A stretch of 64,000 bases of DNA from Paracoccus amoyensis (GCF_014490725.1 NZ_JACOQL010000004.1:513591-577590), one strand, 5' to 3'. Positions 40,540-48,850 are shown, numbered from the stretch's first letter. A program made the numbers and translations. Notes: generated by a model from the letters alone, not told the origin.

Positions 40540-40556
40540 ATTAACATCATGTTAAT
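40540..40556. promoter_or_regulatory. Perfect 17-base palindrome upstream of the MFS carrier gene
   Basis: ATTAACAT-C-ATGTTAAT, an 8-1-8 perfect inverted repeat, 100 bases before the MFS start. It is the type and spacing of operator bound by GntR, MarR or LacI-family dimers. An AT-rich promoter-like stretch follows (TATTGATATTTTACG). Confidence 0.55.
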
Positions 40557-40657
40557 GATGCGGACATATTGATATTTTACGTAACGGAAACTGTCTGGCA
40601 CATCTGTTGCATGGGTCACGCCGAGGGGGCGCGCCGCCCATAAGGGAGAGGTTTTCC

Positions 40658-42046
40658 ATGACTGATGCAACGGCCAGTGCGCCGGAATACAGAAAGCAAT
40701 CCGGCAAGGCGGCTGCCAGCGGGTGGGTTGGCTCGGCGCTTGAATATTACGACTTCTTTATTTACGCGACGGCTGCGTCGTTGATTTTCCCGCAGATATT
40801 CTTTCCATCGGACAATCCGCGCGTGGCAATTATCGCATCGCTGGCGACCTATGGGGTCGGCTATGTCGCGCGACCCATTGGCGCGTTTGTTCTGGGCCAT
40901 CTGGGCGATACGCATGGACGCAAGAATGTCTTGCTGATCTGTATGTTCCTGATGGGAATTTCGACGCTGCTGGTCGGTCTTTTGCCGACCTATCAACAGG
41001 TCGGGATTCTGGCGCCGATCCTGCTGGTGATCCTGCGCTTGATTCAGGGATTTGCTGTTGCTGGCGAGATCGCAGGGGCAAGTTCCATGATCCTTGAACA
41101 TGCGCCCTTTGGCCGGCGCGGGTTCTTTGCCAGCTTTACCTTGCAAGGGGTTCAGGCTGGACAAATTCTGGCGGCTGCGGTGTTTCTACCGCTGGCCCAC
41201 TTCATGCCGGACGAGGCGTTCAACAGTTGGGGTTGGCGTATTCCGTTCCTGCTGAGTTTCGTGGTCATCATCGCAGGCTGGATCATCCGCCGCGAAGTCG
41301 ATGAAACGCCGGCCTTCCAGAAAGAAGAAGCCCAGCACGAAACCCCGCGTTCGCCCGTGATCGAGGCGATCCAGAACACCTGGCCCGATATGATCCGGGT
41401 GATCTGCATGGCGCTGATGAACACGATCCCGGTCGTGGCGACTGTTTTCGGCGCGGCTTATGCCGTGCAGGCGGCCTATGGCATCGGGTTCCACAAGGAC
41501 GTGTATCTGTGGATCCCCGTGGCAGGGAATATCATCGCCTGTCTGATCATCCCCTATGTCGGCAATTTGTCGGACAAGATCGGCCGCCGGCCCCCGATCA
41601 TCATCGGTGCATTGGGATCTGGCTTGCTGGCCTTCGGCTATCTTTACGCCATCTCGATCCATTCGGTCCCGCTGGCGATTCTGATGTCGCTGCTGATGTG
41701 GGGGATCGTGTATCAGGGGTATAATGCCGTGTTCCCCAGCTTCTATCCGGAACTGTTCCCGACCCGGACGCGGGTGTCATCCATGGCCATCTCGCAAAAT
41801 ATCGGCACCACGATCACGGCGCTGTTGCCCGCTTTGTTCGCCTTTGTCGCGCCACCCGGTTCGACCAATGTGCCATTGGTGGTGGGGTCGATCGCCTTTG
41901 CCGTCGCCTGTATCGCCGCAATCGCTGCGTGGTCGGCGCGCGAAACCTATCGCGTCAGAATCGGGGATCTGGGCAATCCGAAGGCCGTTCCGGTGGACAA
42001 GGAAACCTATGACCGGCTGCGGAAAGAGGCGATCAGCAACGCCTGA
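40658..42046 (+). CDS. MFS transporter, metabolite:H+ symporter (MHS) family
   Basis: 462 residues from the ATG at 40658, with GGGAGAGG upstream. The opening SGWVGSALEYYDFFIYATAA, the loop 2-3 motif HLGDTHGRKNVLLICMFLMG, and IRLIQGFAVAGEIAGASSMI with EHAPFGRRGFFASFTLQG are typical of the proline/betaine, alpha-ketoglutarate and shikimate proton symporters (ProP, KgtP, ShiA). About twelve hydrophobic segments. Substrate unknown; likely an organic acid or osmolyte. Confidence 0.9.
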   Translation: MTDATASAPEYRKQSGKAAASGWVGSALEYYDFFIYATAASLIFPQIFFPSDNPRVAIIASLATYGVGYVARPIGAFVLGHLGDTHGRKNVLLICMFLMGISTLLVGLLPTYQQVGILAPILLVILRLIQGFAVAGEIAGASSMILEHAPFGRRGFFASFTLQGVQAGQILAAAVFLPLAHFMPDEAFNSWGWRIPFLLSFVVIIAGWIIRREVDETPAFQKEEAQHETPRSPVIEAIQNTWPDMIRVICMALMNTIPVVATVFGAAYAVQAAYGIGFHKDVYLWIPVAGNIIACLIIPYVGNLSDKIGRRPPIIIGALGSGLLAFGYLYAISIHSVPLAILMSLLMWGIVYQGYNAVFPSFYPELFPTRTRVSSMAISQNIGTTITALLPALFAFVAPPGSTNVPLVVGSIAFAVACIAAIAAWSARETYRVRIGDLGNPKAVPVDKETYDRLRKEAISNA

Positions 42047-42077
42047 CGTGGCGGCCGTTCGGACATGGATTTGACAA

Positions 42078-42114
42078 TCCGCCCGCGGGGTGACCGGCGG
42101 GCGGAATTCTTTTG
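42078..42114 (+). terminator. Terminator after the MFS carrier gene
   Basis: Inverted repeat TCCGCCCGC (42078-42086) and GCGGGCGGA (42097-42105) with a 10-base loop and a TTCTTTT tail. It stands 32 bases past the MFS stop, before the convergent hydrolase gene. Confidence 0.8.
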
Positions 42115-42134
42115 GTTGCAGGGGGATCCGGCGA

Positions 42135-42782
42135 TCAGCCGATCTTGCCCTCTTTCATCAGGGCGAAGCGCTTGGGGAAATACCAGCGCAGAACCTGCCG
42201 GAACTTGTCCGAGCTTTCGCGCGCCCAATTCCGCATCAGTTCAGAGCCGAACTGAATCGCGGTGATTGGTGTCGCACCGGCAGCACGCATCCGTTCCAGC
42301 GCCTGTTCATGTGCAACGGGTGAAATACCACCGACCGCATCCGCCACGGGATAGACGTGATACCCCTCGGCCTGCATGTCGAGTGTGGGGAAGGTCACGC
42401 AAACTTCGGTCCACAGGCCGGCCATCACGATGTTCTTGCGGCCCGTGGCCTCGACAGCCTTGCGGAACTCCTCATCCTCCCAGCTGTTCACGCCGGTGCG
42501 GTCGATTTCCGTGACGCCGGGCAGCTCTGCCATGATTTCCGCCGCAGTGCCTTCGTTGACGCCCATGCCGACCGCCACGGTCGAGACGATGACTGGAATA
42601 TCATAGGCGGCGGCAAGTTTGCATAATGCGATGACATTCAAGTCAATTTCTTCACGGCTGGACGAGGTGACGGTGCGATACTGTTCGGGCTGATAGTCAA
42701 TCAAAACCAACGCGCAGTTTTCCGGTGTCAGCAGATGATCGGATTTCGGATCGCGGATCGGTTCGGGTTGAGTTTTCGTCAT
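42135..42782 (-). CDS. Isochorismatase/YcaC-type cysteine hydrolase
   Basis: 215 residues from the ATG at 42780-42782, with AAGGAG 7 bases upstream. Catalytic elements of the isochorismatase-like hydrolases are visible: Asp in ALVLIDYQPEQYRT near residue 32, the following Lys/Glu region, and the nucleophilic Cys in VMAGLWTEVCVTFPTLDM near 125. The C terminus ends FPKRFALMKEGKIG. It resembles E. coli YcaC, a group with unknown substrates. Downstream is the MFS gene, convergent. Confidence 0.88.
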   Translation of the reverse strand: MTKTQPEPIRDPKSDHLLTPENCALVLIDYQPEQYRTVTSSSREEIDLNVIALCKLAAAYDIPVIVSTVAVGMGVNEGTAAEIMAELPGVTEIDRTGVNSWEDEEFRKAVEATGRKNIVMAGLWTEVCVTFPTLDMQAEGYHVYPVADAVGGISPVAHEQALERMRAAGATPITAIQFGSELMRNWARESSDKFRQVLRWYFPKRFALMKEGKIG

Positions 42783-42940
42783 GGTCAACTCCTTACAGAT
42801 GTTTGTCGGTCACGTCCTGGGGCTGGTGCCATTAGGTAAAACTGTCGCCGTGGCGACATGCTGTCAAGTGCATACAAATGAATCTGGGCGCGGCTTTCAA
42901 AGGTCATCAAGGCAGCATTGAATGCGTGCGAATACAAACG

Positions 42941-42975
42941 AAAAACCCCGCCGGGCTTTTGCCGGCGGGGTTTTT
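42941..42975 (-). terminator. Terminator after pdhC
   Basis: Inverted repeat AAAAACCCCGCCGG (42941-42954) and CCGGCGGGGTTTTT (42962-42975), a 14-base perfect stem with a 7-base loop, T-rich on the minus strand. It lies 20 bases beyond the pdhC stop and ends the pyruvate dehydrogenase operon. Confidence 0.92.
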
Positions 42976-42995
42976 GTTTCAGCGTTTCGCAGCGA

Positions 42996-44317
42996 TCAGG
43001 CCAGCATTCCCATCGGGTTTTCCAGATGGCCGACGATCTTTTCCAGAAGCTGCGCCCCAAGGGCACCGTCGATGACCCGGTGGTCAACCGACAATGTCAT
43101 CGACATGACATTGCGGATCACCACCTCGCCGTTTTCCGCGACAGGCGTGGGAATGCCCGCGCCGACGGCGAGGATCGCACCATGCGGCGGGTTGATGACG
43201 GCGTCGAAGTTTTCGATGCCGAACATGCCCAGGTTGGAAATCGCAAAGCTGCCGCCCTGATATTCATGCGGGGCCAGCTTCTTGGTCTTGGCGCGGGTGG
43301 CGAGATCCTTCATTCGGAGGACAGGGTGGACAGGGTCTTTTGCTGCGCATCCCGCAGGACCGGGGTGAACAGGCCACCTTCTATCGCGACGGCGACGGCC
43401 ACATCCGAAGGTTTCAGCTTCAGAATGCGATCACCCGCCCAGACAGCATTGGCATCGGGCACTTCCTGCAGGGCAAGCGCGCAGGCCTTGATGATGAAGT
43501 CGTTGACCGACAGCTTCACGCCGCGATCTTCCAGCTGCTTGTTCAGCGTGGCGCGGAACTTCATCAGCTCGTCCAGCTTGGCCGACCGGCGCAGATAGAA
43601 ATGCGGGATGGTCGATTTGGCCTCGGACAGGCGGGCGGCGATGGTGCGGCGCATGCCGTCCAGCGCGACCTCTTCTGTTTCGCGGTCGGCATACATCTTG
43701 AGGATGGTTTCTGCCGATGGACCCGCCGAAGCTGCGGTCGCCGGTGCGGCTGCTGCGGGCGCGGCACTTGCTGCCGTTGCCGGCTTTGCCGCCCCGGGCT
43801 TGGCGCCTTCGACGTCGGCTTTGATGATCCGGCCATGTGGGCCGCTGCCCTGAATGGCCGACAGATCGACGCCCTTGTCCGCCGCAATGCGACGCGCCAA
43901 GGGGGACGCAAAGACACGGCTGCCATCGCCAGCCTTGGGCGCGGCGGGGGCAGGGGCAGCGGCGGCAGGTGCGGCGGGTGCCGCTTCGGCTTTGGCCTCG
44001 GCCTTGGGGGCGTCTGCCTTGGGTGCTTCTTCTGCCTTGGGGGCGGGGGCGCTGCCGATATCGGCGGCACTTTCACCTTCTTCCAGCAGGACGGCAATAG
44101 GGGTGCTGACCTTCACCCCTTGCGTCCCTTCGGCAATCAGGATCTTGCCGATGGTGCCTTCGTCGACGGCTTCAAATTCCATCGTCGCCTTGTCGGTTTC
44201 GATTTCGGCCAGGATGTCACCGCTGCTGACGGTGTCGCCTTCTTTCACCAGCCACTTGGCCAGCGTGCCCTCCTCCATCGTCGGAGACAGCGCGGGCATC
44301 AGGATTTCTGTTGGCAT
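42996..44317 (-). pseudogene. pdhC: Pyruvate dehydrogenase E2 (dihydrolipoyl acetyltransferase), interrupted by a one-base deletion
   Basis: E2 core of the pyruvate dehydrogenase complex. Read from 44317 down: lipoyl domain ([20 protein letters not shown] with DKATMEFE), an Ala/Pro linker, the peripheral-subunit binding domain ([20 protein letters not shown]), then the catalytic domain. After TLSTLSSE the frame hits TGA (43310-43312). The next residues [20 protein letters not shown] are in the neighbouring frame from 43313, continuing to the active-site DHRVIDG and the end NPMGMLA. The junction GAATGAAG should have one more base (GAR ATG AAG). With it restored the protein has about 441 residues, normal for E2. 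Without it the acetyltransferase active-site His is lost. Confidence 0.92.
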
Positions 44318-44329
44318 CTCGCGTGCTCC

Positions 44330-45703
44330 TTACTTGTAGGTGACTTTTTTCACGGCTTCGATGATCTCGGGGACCGTGATAAGGGCGTGCTTTTCAAGGT
44401 TCGCGGCATAGGGCATCGGAACGTCCTTGCCGGTGCAGTTGATCACGGGCGCGTCCAGATAGTCGAACGCGTTTTCCATGATATAGGCCGACAGGTGGTT
44501 GCCGATGGATCCGACGGGGAAGCCTTCCTCGACCGTGATGGCGCGGTTGGTTTTCTTGACCGATTCGATCACGGTGCCGTAATCCAGCGGGCGCAACGTG
44601 CGCAGGTCGATCACCTCGGCGTCGATCCCCTCTGCTGCCAGCTTTTCCGCCGCATCCAGCGAATGCCCGACACTGATGCCGAAGCTTATGATGGTGACAT
44701 CCTTGCCCGGACGGACGATGCGGGCCTTGCCAAAGGGAATGGTGAAATCTTCCAGATCGGGAACTTCAAAGCTGCGACCGTAGAGGATTTCGTTTTCAAG
44801 GAAGATGACCGGGTTCGGATCGCGGATCGCGGTTTTCAGCAGACCTTTTGCATCCGCCGCCGAATAGGGCATCACGACTTTCAGACCGGGAATGGCTGCA
44901 TACCATGCCGCGAAATCCTGGCTGTGCTGTGCGCCCACGCGGGCTGCGGCCCCGTTGGGGCCACGGAAGACCATCGGCGCGCCCATCTGACCGCCCGACA
45001 TATACAGCGTTTTCGCGGCCGAGTTGATGATATGGTCAATCGCCTGCATGGCGAAGTTGAACGTCATGAACTCGACAATCGGGCGCAGGCCGGCCAGCGC
45101 CGCACCCGTGCCGATTCCGGCAAAGCCGATTTCGCTGATCGGGGTGTCAACGATGCGCTTGGGACCGAACTTGTCCAGCAGGCCCTGGCTGATCTTGTAA
45201 GCGCCCTGATATTCGCCGACCTCTTCCCCCATCAGGAAGACGGTGTCGTCGCGGACCATTTCCTCTTCCATGGCCTCGCGCAGTGCTTCGCGCACGGTCA
45301 TGGTTTTCATCGGCGTGCCTTCGGGCCAGTCGGGGCTGGCATTGGCGGCGGGCGTTGCTGCCGGGGCGGCTTGCGCGGCCACTGTCGCGGGCGTGCTTTC
45401 GCTTTCGGTTGAAGCAGGCGCTGCGGCGGCAGGTGCGCTGGCGATGGCATCGGCGCTTTCGCCTTCTTCCACCAGCACAGCGATAGGGGTGTTCACCTTC
45501 ACACCCTGCGTGCCTTCGGCGATCAGGATCTTGCCCATGATGCCTTCATCGACAGCTTCAAATTCCATCGTGGCTTTGTCGGTTTCGATCTCGGCGATAA
45601 TGTCGCCTGCCTTCACCTCATCGCCTTCTTTCTTCAGCCATTTCGCCAATGTGCCTTCTTCCATCGTCGGCGACAGGGCGGGCATCAGGATTTCGGTAGC
45701 CAT
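44330..45703 (-). CDS. pdhB: Pyruvate dehydrogenase E1 beta subunit with N-terminal lipoyl domain
   Basis: 457 residues from the ATG at 45701-45703, which follows GAGGGAGGG at about 9 bases. The first 80 residues are a lipoyl domain ([20 protein letters not shown] and [15 protein letters not shown]), followed by an Ala/Pro linker. The transketolase-like E1 beta part begins near residue 135 ([40 protein letters not shown]). A lipoylated E1 beta is known from alphaproteobacteria such as Sinorhizobium and Zymomonas. It precedes pdhC by 12 bases. Confidence 0.95.
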   Translation of the reverse strand: MATEILMPALSPTMEEGTLAKWLKKEGDEVKAGDIIAEIETDKATMEFEAVDEGIMGKILIAEGTQGVKVNTPIAVLVEEGESADAIASAPAAAAPASTESESTPATVAAQAAPAATPAANASPDWPEGTPMKTMTVREALREAMEEEMVRDDTVFLMGEEVGEYQGAYKISQGLLDKFGPKRIVDTPISEIGFAGIGTGAALAGLRPIVEFMTFNFAMQAIDHIINSAAKTLYMSGGQMGAPMVFRGPNGAAARVGAQHSQDFAAWYAAIPGLKVVMPYSAADAKGLLKTAIRDPNPVIFLENEILYGRSFEVPDLEDFTIPFGKARIVRPGKDVTIISFGISVGHSLDAAEKLAAEGIDAEVIDLRTLRPLDYGTVIESVKKTNRAITVEEGFPVGSIGNHLSAYIMENAFDYLDAPVINCTGKDVPMPYAANLEKHALITVPEIIEAVKKVTYK

Positions 45704-45718
45704 TCTTGTCACCCTCCC

Positions 45719-46762
45719 TCAGGCGTTTTCTTCCGCAGAACCCTGCGGAATTTCTTCGGCGTAGATATCGGTCCACAATTCGGACAGCGCGGGTTCCGGG
45801 CTTTCCTTGGCGTATTCCGCCGAATCGTTGACGATGTCCTTGATTTCCTTGTCGATGGCCTTCAGCTCATCTTCGGTTGCGTGCTTGCCTTGCAGCAGCA
45901 GTTCGCGGACGTTTTCGATGGAGTCGCGTTCGTCGCGCATCTTCTGAACTTCTTCGCGTGTGCGATATTTCGCAGGGTCGGACATCGAGTGGCCGCGATA
46001 GCGATAGGTCATGACTTCAAGGATATAAGGGCCCTTGCCCGCGCGGCAGTGGGCCACGGCTTTTTCGCCGGCAGCTTTCACGGCCAGCACGTCCATGCCG
46101 TCCACCTGTTCGCCCGGAATGCCAAAGGCTTCACCGCGACCAAAGAACGTCGTCGACTTGGTCGAGCGGCGCACCGACATGCCCATGGCATATTGATTGT
46201 TTTCGATCACGAAAACGACCGGCAGATCCCACAATTCGGCCATGTTGTAGGTTTCGTAGACCTGACCCTGGTTGGCCGCGCCATCGCCGAAATAGACGAA
46301 GGTAACGTTGTCATTGCCCAGATATTTGTCGGCAAATGCCAGACCGGCGCCCAGCGGAACCTGTGCCGCGACGATGCCGTGACCGCCGTAGAAATGCTTC
46401 TCGCGGCTGAACATGTGCATCGAGCCGCCCTTGCCTTTGGAATAACCGCCTTCGCGGCCAGTCAACTCGGCCATGACGCCACGGGCTTCCATGCCACAGG
46501 CCAGCATATGGCCGTGGTCACGATAGCTGGTAATGCGTTTGTCACCTTCTTTCGCGGTGGCCTCAAGACCCACGACAACGGCTTCCTGTCCGATATACAG
46601 GTGGCAGAAGCCGCCGATCAGGCCCATGCCGTAAAGCTGACCGGCTTTTTCTTCAAAGCGACGGATCAACAGCATGTCGCGGTAAAATTGAAGAAGTTCG
46701 TCCTTCGACGTGTTGGATTTCGAAGGCACCACTTCTTTTGTAGCGGCGGGTTTCCTGGCCAT
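45719..46762 (-). CDS. pdhA: Pyruvate dehydrogenase E1 alpha subunit
   Basis: 347 residues. The TPP-binding motif is GDGAANQGQVYETYNMAELW to ENNQYAMGMS near residues 180-210, with MAELTGREGGYSKGKGGSMH and the HGIVAAQVPLGAGLAFADKY stretch before it. It catalyses decarboxylation of pyruvate and acyl transfer to the lipoyl group. AGGAGGACAAG precedes the ATG. A 250-base gene-free leader (46,763-47,015) separates it from ftsB and probably holds the operon promoter. Confidence 0.96.
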   Translation of the reverse strand: MARKPAATKEVVPSKSNTSKDELLQFYRDMLLIRRFEEKAGQLYGMGLIGGFCHLYIGQEAVVVGLEATAKEGDKRITSYRDHGHMLACGMEARGVMAELTGREGGYSKGKGGSMHMFSREKHFYGGHGIVAAQVPLGAGLAFADKYLGNDNVTFVYFGDGAANQGQVYETYNMAELWDLPVVFVIENNQYAMGMSVRRSTKSTTFFGRGEAFGIPGEQVDGMDVLAVKAAGEKAVAHCRAGKGPYILEVMTYRYRGHSMSDPAKYRTREEVQKMRDERDSIENVRELLLQGKHATEDELKAIDKEIKDIVNDSAEYAKESPEPALSELWTDIYAEEIPQGSAEENA

Positions 46763-47015
46763 ACGGCTTGTCCTCCTGGGTGCGTAACAGAATAGTTCAG
46801 CGTTAAACTATCCGTAGCGCATCGTTTTGAGAGGTGCAATGCGCGAACTTTACGCTACGCGAAGACAGGGGTTTTAGGTCGCAAATACTGCCATTTCCAG
46901 ACGATTTCACCCAAGTGTCGGGTCATCGCATCCCGCATGGTTTTACCCAGCTGCGTTGCGGCACATCTTCAAACGGAATGGGGCTGCCGTCAGGGCGGAA
47001 TAATGGCGGAATAAT

Positions 47016-47309
47016 TCAGGGCAGAATAATTTCGTCCGCACGGACATAGCCCAATACCTGACGGGCACGTTCGTCCAACAGGTCCAGATCCAGATATTCG
47101 TCTGACAGGCGATGCGTCAGATTCTGCATCTTTTCGACTTCGGACGCCAGCTTGTCACGCTCTTCCGCCAATTCGGTCTTTTCTGATTCGATCTGAATCC
47201 GGCGCAGGATCCCCGAGGGGCCCTGCACCGCGGCGAAAGCGAAATAGAGGCTGAGCGCCACGGTCAGGACGAGAAAGATCGTGGCGCTGATGGAAAGTCG
47301 CTGCGACAT
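47016..47309 (-). CDS. FtsB/DivIC-type septum formation initiator
   Basis: 97 residues from the ATG at 47307-47309 (MSQRLSISATIFLVLTVALS). One membrane span is followed by a periplasmic coiled coil (EKTELAEERDKLASEVEKMQ, then LTHRLSDEYLDLDLLDERAR). The C terminus ends QVLGYVRADEIILP, the FtsB ending. FtsB forms a complex with FtsL and FtsQ in the divisome. An ftsB gene immediately upstream of pdhA is usual in alphaproteobacteria. Confidence 0.9.
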   Translation of the reverse strand: MSQRLSISATIFLVLTVALSLYFAFAAVQGPSGILRRIQIESEKTELAEERDKLASEVEKMQNLTHRLSDEYLDLDLLDERARQVLGYVRADEIILP

Positions 47310-47370
47310 AGGCCAGCCAGTTATTGTTGTTGCGGGGATCATGCCACAGCCAGCCAGACAGGGGAATCCC

Positions 47371-48156
47371 CTAGGCCGAGAAATGGCGGCGAAACATTGC
47401 CTCAAGTCGCCGGGCTTCGTCCGACAACCCGTGAGGCGCGTTCAGGACCCACATGCCAGAGCCGGTCATGAAATGACCGGGGCGGGCAGGAGCGAAGCGA
47501 ACCTCGGACCGCAGGGCATCCGGGTGCGAGGACATGAGCGTATCGAGCATCGGCCTGTGGCGATGATCCGTCAGCAGCGGATACCACAACGCGATAACGC
47601 CCACGTTCCATTTGCGGGCGATCTGGTGGATCTGCCTGGGAACCAAGGCATAGTCGGTCTTCACCTCGAAGCTGGGGTCGATCAACAGCATTCCACGGCG
47701 GGGTGTGGGGGGCGTCACCGCCTGCGCCATCTGAAAGCCGTCCTGATGGTGAAGGTTTGCGAAACCCGCCACCTGTTCCAGCGCCGCAAATTCTGCCGGG
47801 TGCAGTTCCGCCAGATGCGCCGAATCGCCACGTCGCAGAAAATGCGCCGCGATGAGCGGTGATCCGGGATAGGCATTGGCGCCGTAAGATTTGCGAACCG
47901 ATTTCAGTGCGGCATGGAGCGGATGATCGGCGGGCAGCCAGCCATTCTTTTCGGCACGCAGAATGCCCGCCTTTGCCTCGCCCGTCTTGGCAGCCTCGGC
48001 CCCGTCAAGGCGATAGAGGCCGCGCCCGGAATGGGTTTCCAGATAGGATAGCGGTTTATCTTTCCGGGTCAGGTAATCCAACGCCGAGGCAAGCAATGCG
48101 TGCTTGTGCAGGTCGGCCAGGTTTCCGGCGTGATAGGCGTGCTGATAACTAAGCAT
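47371..48156 (-). CDS. rlmJ: 23S rRNA (adenine2030-N6)-methyltransferase RlmJ
   Basis: 261 residues from the ATG at 48154-48156 (MLSYQHAYHAGNLADLHKHA), the start conserved in RlmJ. Motifs are LTRKDKPLSYLETHSGRGLY near residue 35, AYPGSPLIAAHFLRRGD and the catalytic stretch MLLIDPSFEVKTDY near 165. The longer frame upstream to 48372 enters the hairpin array and is rejected. It follows the last hairpin by about 65 bases on the same strand. Confidence 0.93.
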   Translation of the reverse strand: MLSYQHAYHAGNLADLHKHALLASALDYLTRKDKPLSYLETHSGRGLYRLDGAEAAKTGEAKAGILRAEKNGWLPADHPLHAALKSVRKSYGANAYPGSPLIAAHFLRRGDSAHLAELHPAEFAALEQVAGFANLHHQDGFQMAQAVTPPTPRRGMLLIDPSFEVKTDYALVPRQIHQIARKWNVGVIALWYPLLTDHRHRPMLDTLMSSHPDALRSEVRFAPARPGHFMTGSGMWVLNAPHGLSDEARRLEAMFRRHFSA

Positions 48157-48220
48157 GACATTGCCATAACTCGCAGCGTCAGGCCCGGAAAGCGATTTTT
48201 CATGTGCTGAAACTAAAAGC

Positions 48221-48288
48221 GGCGACGCCCAAGGGAGGAGGAGGGGCGTCGCCGCGAAACGCTGACCCTGGGAGGAGGGGTGGGCCGC
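48221..48288 (-). ncRNA. CcsR/cuckoo-like RNA unit 7 (distal)
   Basis: Last unit of the array. In the plus-strand view, a perfect 10-base stem GGCGACGCCC (48221-48230)/GGGCGTCGCC (48244-48253) encloses a loop read as CUCCUCCUCCCUU in the RNA. The partner hairpin at 48261-48288 has a bulged 7-base stem. The minus-strand flank GCTTTTAGTTT after the final stem makes it also a plausible terminator of the whole array. Confidence 0.82.
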
Positions 48289-48299
48289 GTAAGGGTTGC

Positions 48300-48370
48300 G
48301 GTGCAAGCCGGGGAGGAGGAGAGGCCGACACCGCCAGCGCAAGCTCGGATGGGAGGAGAGAGCTTGGCGC
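48300..48370 (-). ncRNA. CcsR/cuckoo-like RNA unit 6
   Basis: Two hairpins: arms at 48300-48309/48323-48332 (three internal mismatches, loop UCUCCUCCUCCCC) and 48337-48346/48360-48370 (one bulged base, loop UCUCCUCCCAUCC). Confidence 0.78.
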
Positions 48371-48404
48371 ATCTGTTGCCGCGAACAAGGCGGCTATGTG
48401 GGAC

Positions 48405-48472
48405 GCGGCAGCGCCAGGGAGGAGGAGGGGCGCTGCCGCTAAACGCTGGCCTGGGAGGAGGAGTGGCCGCGT
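48405..48472 (-). ncRNA. CcsR/cuckoo-like RNA unit 5
   Basis: Two hairpins: a perfect 11-base stem GCGGCAGCGCC (48405-48415)/complement (48429-48439) with loop CCUCCUCCUCCCU, and arms at 48443-48451/48465-48472 with one bulged base and loop ACUCCUCCUCCCA. Confidence 0.82.
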
Positions 48473-48479
48473 ATGGGGT

Positions 48480-48553
48480 GCGACAAGGACCGGGAGGAGG
48501 AGGAGTGGTCATTGCCGCTAACGACTGGCCACAGGGAGGAGGAGAGGCCGTCG
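48480..48553 (-). ncRNA. CcsR/cuckoo-like RNA unit 4
   Basis: Two hairpins: arms at 48480-48491/48507-48518 (10 of 12 pairs) with loop ACUCCUCCUCCUCCC, the only one with an extra CUC repeat, and arms at 48522-48530/48546-48553 with one bulge and loop UCUCCUCCUCCCUGU. Confidence 0.78.
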
Positions 48554-48588
48554 CATCGGGTTGCCGCAGAACAGGGCGGCTATGGGGT

Positions 48589-48659
48589 GCGGTGTCGCCA
48601 GGGAGGAGGAGAGGCTTCACCGCTGACGGCCAGCTTTAAGGGAGGAGAGAGCTGGCCGT
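48589..48659 (-). ncRNA. CcsR/cuckoo-like RNA unit 3
   Basis: Two hairpins: arms at 48589-48599/48613-48623 (9 of 11 pairs, loop UCUCCUCCUCCCU) and a perfect 10-base stem ACGGCCAGCT (48626-48635)/complement (48650-48659) with loop CUCUCCUCCCUUAA. Confidence 0.82.
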
Positions 48660-48697
48660 ATTCAGGTGCCGCGGGGATGTGGCGGCTGTGATCTTTT

Positions 48698-48773
48698 GCG
48701 GCAACCCCTTGGGAGGAGGAGTAGGGGTTGCCGCCCAGACGATGCAACCCAGGGAGGAGGAGAGGGTTCCATC
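48698..48773 (-). ncRNA. CcsR/cuckoo-like RNA unit 2
   Basis: Two hairpins: a perfect 11-base stem GCGGCAACCCC (48698-48708)/complement (48724-48734) with loop UACUCCUCCUCCCAA, and arms at 48741-48750/48764-48773 (one mismatch) with loop UCUCCUCCUCCCU. Confidence 0.82.
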
Positions 48774-48783
48774 GCTATTTTTG

Positions 48784-48850
48784 GCGACATCCTCCTGGGG
48801 AGGAAGAGTGGAGGATGTCGCTAGTCCAGGCCCCTAGGGAGGAGTGGGGC
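48784..48850 (-). ncRNA. CcsR/cuckoo-like RNA unit 1 (nearest ccaF1)
   Basis: First unit after the ccaF1 stop. A short 5-base stem at 48830-48834/48846-48850 carries loop ACUCCUCCCUA. A perfect 12-base stem GCGACATCCTCC (48784-48795)/complement (48810-48821) carries the variant loop ACUCUUCCUCCCCA. In this second hairpin one stem arm itself contains CCUCC paired with GGAGG. Confidence 0.8.

Larger units (their letters stand above)
48221..48850 (-). repeat. Array of 14 anti-Shine-Dalgarno hairpins (seven CcsR/cuckoo-type RNA units)
   Basis: Transcribed on the minus strand from ccaF1. Fourteen stem-loops are present, each with a CUCCUCC-type loop. Thirteen carry CUCCUCCC; the fourteenth (48784-48821) has CUUCCUCCCC. 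Stems are 5-12 bases, mostly perfect and all different in sequence, so stems are kept by compensatory change while loops are conserved. Hairpins come in close pairs (3-10 bases apart), matching the two-hairpin CcsR RNAs of Rhodobacter sphaeroides. Spacers between pairs are 7-38 bases. Three of them hold GCCGC/GCGGC mini-hairpins (48379-48395, 48563-48580, 48668-48686). The seven units are listed separately. Confidence 0.9.

Noticed and set aside
43340..45412. Long antisense frame over pdhB and pdhC
   Set aside because: The sense strand encodes well-known PDH subunits; the antisense reading is low complexity.
48200..48691. Open frames across the hairpin array, rich in Gly/Arg or Pro
   Set aside because: They are translations of the GGAGG-rich repeats and stem sequences. 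Structure, not codon pattern, is conserved, and several phases are open at once.
48221..48850. CRISPR array
   Set aside because: Repeats are only about 9 bases, stems differ from copy to copy, there are no uniform spacers and no cas genes nearby.
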